A stretch of 64,000 bases of DNA from Alicyclobacillus fructus. GTDB lineage: Bacteria; Bacillota; Bacilli; Alicyclobacillales; Alicyclobacillaceae. Numbering within the stretch: position 1 is the stretch's first letter; every line of letters starts with the position of its first letter. Of the stretch, positions 59,227 through 64,000 are shown in pieces. Below the pieces are notes generated by a model. The model was not told where the DNA came from, searched no databases, and saw only the letters and a program-made list of their open reading frames with translations. The position numbers and the translations under genes are program-made. The DNA is taken from contig NZ_JAFMTY010000003.1 in the NCBI RefSeq assembly GCF_017329605.1, forward strand, positions 1 through 64,000. Direction: 5' to 3'.

Positions 59227-59988
59227 ATGTCCATGAAGGATGGCGCAGGGCGCCGATTGGCGCGCGCGCAAGAATCGGTCGATCTCGTCAAGGGCCGGCA
59301 TGCCGTCTTGGCGGCGCTTGAAAGCGGGCGATCCGTGAACAAGGTGTGGGTGGCGGAAGGCGCTTCGGGCATGGAGGCCATCGTGGCGAAGGCGAGATCG
59401 CGCGGCATTGTCGTGCAGTTCGTGCCGCGCAACCGCCTCGATGAGATGGCGGGTGCGCACCAGGGCGTGATTGCGCAGGTGGCGCCCTACGCCTACGCGG
59501 ACCTCGAGGACGTGATCGGGCGCGATGCGGGTGTCGCCCCGCTCGTGGTGGTGCTGGACGAGATCGCCGATCCGCACAACTTTGGGGCCATTTTGCGCAC
59601 GGCGGAGGCGGCGGGCGCACAGGGAGTGGTCATCGGCAAGCGCAGACAGGCCCAGATCACCGATGTCGTGGCCAAGGCAGCCGCGGGGGCGCTGGAGAGC
59701 CTGCCGGTGGCCCGCGTCGCGAATGTTGCGCAGGCGCTTGAGCGGCTGAAGCATGCGGGTTATTGGATTGTGGGGGCGGATGTTCAGGCGAGAGCGACGT
59801 ACACGGAGATCGACTATCGGGGCGCCACGGCTCTGGTCATCGGTTCTGAGGGGCAAGGCATGCGCCGTCTGGTGCGCGAACGGTGCGACTTCCTGGTGTC
59901 CATCCCGATTCTGGGCCGAGTGCAAAGCCTGAACGCCTCGGTTGCGGCGGGGGTTCTCTTGTATGAAGCGGTCCGCCAGCGGGCGTAA
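59227..59988 (+). CDS. rlmB: 23S rRNA (guanosine-2'-O-)-methyltransferase RlmB-like
   Basis: The 253-residue SpoU/TrmH-type methyltransferase has an N-terminal L30e-like substrate domain and the knotted SAM domain with motif 1 'DPHNFGAILRTAEAAGA', motif 2 ALVIGSEGQGMRRL and motif 3 'IPILGRVQSLNASVAAGVLL' (broken by variable positions). ATG 59227 or ATG 59233 may be used. The 3' end overlaps yacP by 26 bases. Confidence 0.93.
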   Translation: MSMKDGAGRRLARAQESVDLVKGRHAVLAALESGRSVNKVWVAEGASGMEAIVAKARSRGIVVQFVPRNRLDEMAGAHQGVIAQVAPYAYADLEDVIGRDAGVAPLVVVLDEIADPHNFGAILRTAEAAGAQGVVIGKRRQAQITDVVAKAAAGALESLPVARVANVAQALERLKHAGYWIVGADVQARATYTEIDYRGATALVIGSEGQGMRRLVRERCDFLVSIPILGRVQSLNASVAAGVLLYEAVRQRA

Positions 59989-60505
59989 GAGGCGTTTGAC
60001 GCGCCTCGTCATCGTCGATGGGTACAACGTCATCGCCAGGCGGGCCGGCACCAGCCTGGCGCAGATCGAGGATTTGGAGGACGCCCGCCGCGAAATCGAA
60101 GATCTCTTGAGCCAGTACCGCGCGATGTACGGCGAGGACGTGATCGTCGTGTATGATGCGCATCGCAGGCCCGGGCCGGGACGTGAAGAGGAGCACGCGG
60201 GCATTCGCATCGTCTTCACGGAATCCGGGGAGACGGCCGACGCGCGGATCGAGCGGCTGGTGTACGATTTGCGGGATGAATACCGGGAGATCACGGTCGC
60301 GACGTCCGATGCGGCGGAGCAGCAGGTGGCGCTGGGCGGAGGCGCGCTGCGCATTTCGGCGAACGAGTTGCTGATTCGGCTCGAGAAGATGCGGGAGGAC
60401 ATCGATCGCGAGACCCATCGGCATTCCACGGGTGAGCGGCACACGCTGCGCGATGCGCTGACGGGCGATTTGGCGAATCAGCTCGAACGTTGGCGAAGGC
60501 GATAG
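59963..60505 (+). CDS. yacP: NYN-domain RNA-binding protein (YacP/Rae1)
   Basis: The 180-residue protein has the PIN-like NYN domain beginning LVIVDGYNVIARR (about 16-28), with conserved acidic residues in VVYDAHR and 'VATSDAAEQQVALGGGALRIS'. The B. subtilis homologue Rae1 is a ribosome-associated endoribonuclease. ATG 59963 is inside the rlmB end, behind GGGGG. Order mrnC-rlmB-yacP-sigH is conserved. Confidence 0.93.
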   Translation: MKRSASGRKRRLTRLVIVDGYNVIARRAGTSLAQIEDLEDARREIEDLLSQYRAMYGEDVIVVYDAHRRPGPGREEEHAGIRIVFTESGETADARIERLVYDLRDEYREITVATSDAAEQQVALGGGALRISANELLIRLEKMREDIDRETHRHSTGERHTLRDALTGDLANQLERWRRR

Positions 60506-60523
60506 GCTCGACATGGCGCAAAT

Positions 60524-60543
60524 GGCGTCGCGACGCCTATTTT
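60524..60543 (+). terminator. Weak terminator after yacP
   Basis: Palindrome GGCGTCGCGACGCC followed by TATTTTG. Confidence 0.4.
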
Positions 60544-60558
60544 GTCGTCTGAACGCAA

Positions 60559-60588
60559 TTGATCCTTCCAAATGGCATCAGGTATAAT
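60559..60588 (+). promoter_or_regulatory. SigA-type promoter of sigH
   Basis: TTGATC and TATAAT with 18-base spacing, 32 bases before sigH. In B. subtilis this promoter is the AbrB-controlled entry to the SigH regulon. Confidence 0.65.
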
Positions 60589-60620
60589 GGCGTCATTCAC
60601 GAGGCTCGGGGTGATAGAGT

Positions 60621-61292
60621 TTGTCGACGCAGCCGACACCAAGAGACGCCGACGCGGCCCCTCCGTATGACACGGCGCCTTACGAGAACATGACAGACGA
60701 AGAGCTGGTCGAGGCTGTTCATCGAGGCGACACCGACGCGCTCGACTTCTTGATTCACAAATACAAGAATTTCGTTCGAGCCAAGGCGCGATCGTACTTT
60801 CTCATCGGGGCCGATCGGGAAGACATCGTGCAGGAAGGCATGATTGGGCTGTACAAGTCCATCCGCGACTTTCGCGGAGACAAGCTCTCCTCCTTCAAGG
60901 CGTTTGCCGAACTGTGCATCACGCGTCAGATTATCACCGCTATCAAAACAGCCACGAGACAAAAGCATATTCCGCTCAATTCCTACGTTTCGCTGGACAA
61001 GCCCATTTACGATGAGGATTCGGACCGCACGTTGCTCGACGTGATCTGCACGGTGCGCGTCGCGGATCCAGAAGAACTGATTATAAACCAGGAAGAGTTT
61101 GACGATATTGAGGGTAAGATGTCCGAACTGTTGAGCGACCTGGAGCGCCAGGTTCTCATGTTGTATCTCGACGGCCGCTCGTATCAGGAAATCGCGGTCG
61201 ATCTCGCTCGGCATGTCAAGTCCATCGATAACGCGCTTCAGCGGGTCAAACGGAAGCTGGAGAAATACTTGACGGTGCGCAACGTGATATGA
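60621..61292 (+). CDS. sigH: RNA polymerase sigma-H factor
   Basis: The 223-residue factor directs early-sporulation and competence transcription. Region 2 (about 45-110, with 'DFLIHKYKNFVRAKARSYF' and ADREDIVQEGMIGLYKSIRDF) and the region 4 helix-turn-helix ('YLDGRSYQEIAVDLARHVKSI', in two parts) are near identical to Bacillus SigH. TTG 60621 has CGGGGTGA upstream. A SigH-type promoter lies before spo0F in this window. Confidence 0.96.
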   Translation: MSTQPTPRDADAAPPYDTAPYENMTDEELVEAVHRGDTDALDFLIHKYKNFVRAKARSYFLIGADREDIVQEGMIGLYKSIRDFRGDKLSSFKAFAELCITRQIITAIKTATRQKHIPLNSYVSLDKPIYDEDSDRTLLDVICTVRVADPEELIINQEEFDDIEGKMSELLSDLERQVLMLYLDGRSYQEIAVDLARHVKSIDNALQRVKRKLEKYLTVRNVI

Positions 61293-61314
61293 TAATGTTG
61301 TGCAGGTATGAGCC

Positions 61315-61327
61315 CCGCTTCGGGGGT
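61315..61327 (+). terminator. Short hairpin after sigH
   Basis: CCCCG-CTT-CGGGG followed by a T-rich tail (GTTCTTCTGTTTCT). It probably ends the sigH transcript. A further imperfect stem (CCATGA/TCATGG) lies before rpmG. Confidence 0.5.
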
Positions 61328-61394
61328 TCTTCTGTTTCTGTGTCCATGACCGAGACTTCGGTTTCATGGTCGGCTGATACGGGGAGGTGCCACA

Positions 61395-61544
61395 ATGCGC
61401 GAGATCATCACCCTCGCTTGCACGGAGTGCAAACAGAGGAACTATACCACGACGAAGAACAAGAAGAATGATCCGGATCGCCTTGAACTGAAGAAGTACT
61501 GCCCCACCTGCAACTCGCACACGACGCACCGCGAGACCCGTTGA
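61395..61544 (+). CDS. rpmG: 50S ribosomal protein L33
   Basis: The 49-residue protein begins [16 protein letters not shown] and has two CxxC pairs (Cys9/12 and Cys36/39), so it is the zinc-binding form. '[19 protein letters not shown]' is the usual L33 middle. GGGGAGGTG precedes ATG 61395. It starts the rpmG-secE-nusG-rplK-rplA group. Confidence 0.95.
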   Translation: MREIITLACTECKQRNYTTTKNKKNDPDRLELKKYCPTCNSHTTHRETR

Positions 61545-61580
61545 GGCGCGCCGCTCATGGCTCACAAAGGAGCATCGAAC

Positions 61581-61814
61581 GTGGCTAAACCGAACGATAC
61601 CCTCGTGGAACTGAATCAGCATACGAAGCGGACGGGCATCGTCGCTTTCTTCAAGGAGTCGTTCCGGGAGCTGAAGCGCGTTCGTTGGCCGAAGCGCCGT
61701 GAGGTGGTTGTGTACACGGCGGCCTGCCTGTTGGTGTGTGCTATCCTGGGTGTGCTCATCTGGGCGTTTGACATTGGGGTTTCCGCGGCGATGTCGGCCA
61801 TCGGCGTAGACTAA
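61581..61814 (+). CDS. secE: Protein translocase subunit SecE
   Basis: The 77-residue single-pass protein has the amphipathic 'FFKESFRELKRVRWPKRREV' helix that clamps SecY, followed by one membrane helix (about 47-69). GTG 61581 has AAAGGAG at 8 bases and is preferred to ATG 61557. Confidence 0.94.
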   Translation: MAKPNDTLVELNQHTKRTGIVAFFKESFRELKRVRWPKRREVVVYTAACLLVCAILGVLIWAFDIGVSAAMSAIGVD

Positions 61815-61850
61815 CGCGTCATGGGGGTGGCGGGCTGCTCGCCCTGCGCA

Positions 61851-62396
61851 ATGGAGAATCTTGAGAAGCAGTGGTATGTGATTCACACATACTCCGGCTA
61901 CGAAAACAAGGTCAAAAGCAACCTCGAAAGCCGCGTGCAGACCATGGGCATGGAAGATCGCATTTTCCGCATCGTCGTGCCCACTGAAGAGGCGGTCGAG
62001 GTCAAGAACGGCAAAAAGCGCGTGGTGCAGCGCAAGACCTATCCGGGTTACGTCCTTGTGGAGATGATCATGACCGACGATTCCTGGTACGTCGTGCGCA
62101 ACACGCCGGGAGTGACCGGTTTTGTGGGTTCCCACGGGGCCGGGTCGAAGCCTGTGCCGCTCATGCCTCACGAGGTCGAGCAGATCTTGAGCTCCATGGG
62201 TGTGAATGAGGCCAAGCCCGTGGCGCAGTTCAAAGTCGGAGATGTGGTGCGTTTGACGAGTGGGCCGTTCGCCGACATGGTGGGGACGGTCGAAGAGGTT
62301 CATCCGGAGCAACAGAAACTCAAGGTTCTCGTCTCCATGTTTGGGCGGGAGACGCCGCTCGAGGCTGACTTTACCCAGGTGGAGCACTTGCCTTGA
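61851..62396 (+). CDS. nusG: Transcription termination/antitermination protein NusG
   Basis: The 181-residue factor binds RNA polymerase via its NGN domain ('KQWYVIHTYSGYENKVKSNL', 'DDSWYVVRNTPGVTGFVG') and has a C-terminal KOW domain ('FKVGDVVRLTSGPFADMVG') that contacts Rho or ribosomal S10. ATG 61851 matches the family start. There is no strong ribosome binding site, so it may depend on translation of secE just upstream. Confidence 0.95.
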   Translation: MENLEKQWYVIHTYSGYENKVKSNLESRVQTMGMEDRIFRIVVPTEEAVEVKNGKKRVVQRKTYPGYVLVEMIMTDDSWYVVRNTPGVTGFVGSHGAGSKPVPLMPHEVEQILSSMGVNEAKPVAQFKVGDVVRLTSGPFADMVGTVEEVHPEQQKLKVLVSMFGRETPLEADFTQVEHLP

Positions 62397-62461
62397 CGGA
62401 TGCGGGCGCCTTGTGAATGTCAGGCAGTGAGCTGGCCGACACGTCGTCGCCGGCTTTCTGT

Positions 62462-62480
62462 AGTCCGGCTCTGCCGGACT
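62462..62480 (+). other. AGTCCGGC/GCCGGACT hairpin before rplK
   Basis: A perfect 8-bp stem with a 3-base loop in the 150-base gap between nusG and rplK. It may be part of a ribosomal-protein leader or a partial terminator of nusG. Confidence 0.45.
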
Positions 62481-62548
62481 CGATAGATGGTTTTCCTGTG
62501 GGAGGGCAAACCCCGAACACCACATCTTGAACGAAGGAGGTGGCTGTG

Positions 62549-62977
62549 TTGCCGAAGAAGGTTGTCAAGGTTGTGAAGCTCCAGATTCCAGCCGGGAAGG
62601 CAACGCCTGCGCCGCCGGTAGGTCCTGCGCTCGGCCAAGCCCAAGTGGGCAACATCATGGGCTTCTGTAAGGAGTTCAACGCCCGCACGGCCGATCAGGT
62701 TGGTTTGATCATTCCGGTCGTCATCTACGTGTATGAAGATCGCTCGTACACGTTTGAATTGAAGACCCCGCCGGCTTCCGTGTTGCTCAAGAAGGCGGCT
62801 GGTGTCGAGACGGGCTCGGCGGAGCCGAACCGCGTCAAGGTGGGCAAGGTGACGCGAGCGCAAGTGCGCGAGATCGCCGAGCAGAAGATGCAGGACTTGA
62901 ATGCTGCGTCGATCGAGGCCGCCATGCGGATGGTCGAAGGTACGGCCCGCAGCATGGGCATCACGGTTGTCGACTGA
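62549..62977 (+). CDS. rplK: 50S ribosomal protein L11
   Basis: The 142-residue protein has '[20 protein letters not shown]' near its start and '[20 protein letters not shown]' in the rRNA-binding C-terminal domain. TTG 62549 (8 bases from AAGGAGG) gives the usual start; GTG 62546 is the alternative. L11 forms the GTPase-associated centre and is the thiostrepton target. Confidence 0.96.
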   Translation: MPKKVVKVVKLQIPAGKATPAPPVGPALGQAQVGNIMGFCKEFNARTADQVGLIIPVVIYVYEDRSYTFELKTPPASVLLKKAAGVETGSAEPNRVKVGKVTRAQVREIAEQKMQDLNAASIEAAMRMVEGTARSMGITVVD

Positions 62978-63037
62978 CGGCAAGCGGGAGCCCGTGGGAG
63001 GTTTGAACAACCGATTACCACGCGGAGGTGAGTTGAA

Positions 63038-63739
63038 ATGGCAAAGGTCAGCAAGCGTCTCCAGGAGCTTCACAAGCTTGTGGATCGCAATAAATTGTAC
63101 GACGTCGACGAGGCGATGGAGCTCGTGAAGAAGACCGCCACCGCGAAGTTCGATGAGACGGTGGAGGTCGCGGTCCGGCTCGGCGTGGATCCGAAGAAGC
63201 AGGATCAGCAGGTCCGCGGCGCGGTCGTCCTTCCTCACGGCACAGGTAAGACGCCGCGTGTGCTCGTGTTTGCGAAAGGCGAGAAGGCGCGAGAGGCCCA
63301 GGAAGCCGGAGCGGACTTCGTCGGCGACGATGATCTGATTCAGAAGATCTCACAGGGATGGCTCGACTTTGACGTCGCCGTGGCCACGCCGGACATGATG
63401 CCCGCGGTCGGACGACTCGGGCGCATCCTCGGCCCGCGCGGTCTGATGCCCAACCCGAAGACGGGCACGGTGACGTTCGATGTCGCGCGCGCCGTGAACG
63501 AAATCAAGTCGGGTAAGGTTGAGTATCGGCTTGACAAGGCGGGCATCATTCACTGCCCCATCGGCAAGGCCTCGTTTGAGAAGGAGCAGCTCGTTGAGAA
63601 CTTCCGGACTTTGATGAGCGCGCTTGTCAAGGCGAAGCCGGCTGCCGCCAAGGGCACGTATGTGCGGGGCGTGACGGTGTCGTCCACCATGGGCCCCGGC
63701 ATCCGCGTCAATCCGCAGCGCGCGGCTGTGGGCGAGTGA
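63038..63739 (+). CDS. rplA: 50S ribosomal protein L1
   Basis: The 233-residue protein of the L1 stalk opens with '[20 protein letters not shown]' and contains [18 protein letters not shown] and '[20 protein letters not shown]'. Length is normal. GGAGGTGAG precedes ATG 63038. Confidence 0.97.
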   Translation: MAKVSKRLQELHKLVDRNKLYDVDEAMELVKKTATAKFDETVEVAVRLGVDPKKQDQQVRGAVVLPHGTGKTPRVLVFAKGEKAREAQEAGADFVGDDDLIQKISQGWLDFDVAVATPDMMPAVGRLGRILGPRGLMPNPKTGTVTFDVARAVNEIKSGKVEYRLDKAGIIHCPIGKASFEKEQLVENFRTLMSALVKAKPAAAKGTYVRGVTVSSTMGPGIRVNPQRAAVGE

Positions 63740-63748
63740 GGTCGAGCG

Positions 63749-63778
63749 TTGGCCATTTTCGTGGCCGTATGATATAAC
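63749..63778 (+). promoter_or_regulatory. rplJ promoter
   Basis: TTGGCC and TATAAC with 18-base spacing and a TGA extended -10, just after rplA. The -35 overlaps a small hairpin GGCCA/TGGCC. Confidence 0.55.
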
Positions 63779-63783
63779 ATCCA

Positions 63784-63852
63784 TAGCGAAAGGCCGTAGA
63801 CAGCAGGTCTGCCCTCCGGGCAGTGAAAGTTGCCTGCCGAGGCGTTTCCCGC
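63784..63852 (+). ncRNA. Ribosomal protein L10 leader
   Basis: The segment GCCGTAGACAGCAGG ... CTGCCCTCCGGGCAG ... GAAAGTTGCCTGCCGAGGC matches the conserved L10 leader, to which the L10(L12)4 complex binds to repress its own operon. The AGACAGCAGG and TTGCCTGCCGAGG strands pair with the internal hairpin in the expected place. Confidence 0.85.
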
Positions 63853-63883
63853 ACCGATGTGCTTGCGCATGTCGAATTTGGTG

Positions 63884-63910
63884 GGCGCCTCGCGTCGTCG
63901 AGGCGCCTTT
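63884..63910 (+). terminator. L10 leader attenuator
   Basis: A 9-bp stem GGCGCCTCG/CGAGGCGCC with a 6-base loop and TTT tail lies between the L10 leader and rplJ, as expected for transcription attenuation. Confidence 0.65.
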
Positions 63911-63949
63911 CGCTGTGTATAAGTGACATTTTGCGGGGAGGTGGGCGGT

Positions 63950-64000
63950 TTGGCGATTCGCCGTGCCGAGAAAGAGCAGATCGTGCAATCCGTCGCCGAG
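63950..64000 (+). CDS. rplJ: 50S ribosomal protein L10, N-terminal fragment
   Basis: The first 17 codons (MAIRRAEKEQIVQSVAE, TTG start) are in the window, behind GGGGAGGTGG. The L10 leader and the position after rplA support the call. L10 anchors the L7/L12 stalk. Confidence 0.88.
   Translation, partial: MAIRRAEKEQIVQSVAE

Overview
The window reads as a contiguous piece of a high-GC, spore-forming Firmicutes chromosome, most likely Alicyclobacillus or a close relative. The reasons are the gene order, which follows two conserved Bacillus neighbourhoods; strong AGGAGG-type ribosome binding sites with many TTG and GTG starts; a GC-rich third codon position that leaves long false open frames on the antisense strand; and a rich set of sporulation genes (spo0F, spoIIR, spoIID, spoIIQ, spoIIID, sigH). 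There is no rRNA here, so the genus is an inference. I saw no tRNA, rRNA or CRISPR array.

Layout. 1-2185 is an accessory edge: the end of an IS1634-like element that has cut off the 3' end of a lactate-permease gene, then a divergent XRE-cupin regulator with paired direct repeats in the shared promoter region. 2282-8663 is a metabolic block: speE-speB-ywiB (polyamines), a minus-strand glycosyltransferase, the 5-oxoprolinase operon pxpBCA and an enoyl-CoA hydratase. 8885-27339 follows the Bacillus rpoE-to-mnaA order (rpoE, pyrG, spo0F, transaldolase, rho, rpmE, prfA, prmC, spoIIR, tsaC, mntP, ywlE, ywlG, glyA, upp, mnaA). It lacks fbaA, murAB, tdk and rpiB, and it carries several lineage-specific envelope genes on the minus strand. 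27483-34965 is the ATP synthase operon atpZ-I-B-E-F-H-A-G-D-C behind a structured leader. 35076-44380 is ywzB, ywmB, murA, spoIID, spoIIQ, spoIIID, mbl, two flagellar rod genes, a CDP-alcohol transferase and fabZ.

At about 44.4-45.4 kb the order jumps to the neighbourhood that in Bacillus lies on the other side of the replication origin: ctsR-mcsA-mcsB-clpC-radA-disA, a phosphatidylserine synthase, yacL, ispD-ispF-gltX-cysS-mrnC-rlmB-yacP-sigH-rpmG-secE-nusG-rplK-rplA, an L10 leader and the first codons of rplJ. A minus-strand sigma-like gene sits at the junction.

The genes work together in recognisable groups. Sporulation control is visible at promoter level: a SigH-type site before spo0F, SigF-type sites before spoIIR and spoIIQ, and SigE-type sites before spoIID and spoIIID. 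Protein quality control includes both the arginine kinase McsB (with McsA, CtsR and ClpC) and the matching phosphatase YwlE. The less ordinary observations are a SpoIID lacking the usual catalytic glutamate together with a SpoIIQ with a broken zinc motif, a FlhO-like rod protein with a duplicated inserted module, a secreted NlpC/P60-like protein with no catalytic residues, a structured atp leader, and a possible leader peptide ahead of prfA. I did not find a clearly new multi-gene system. The window is mostly core chromosome with a few lineage-specific departures.
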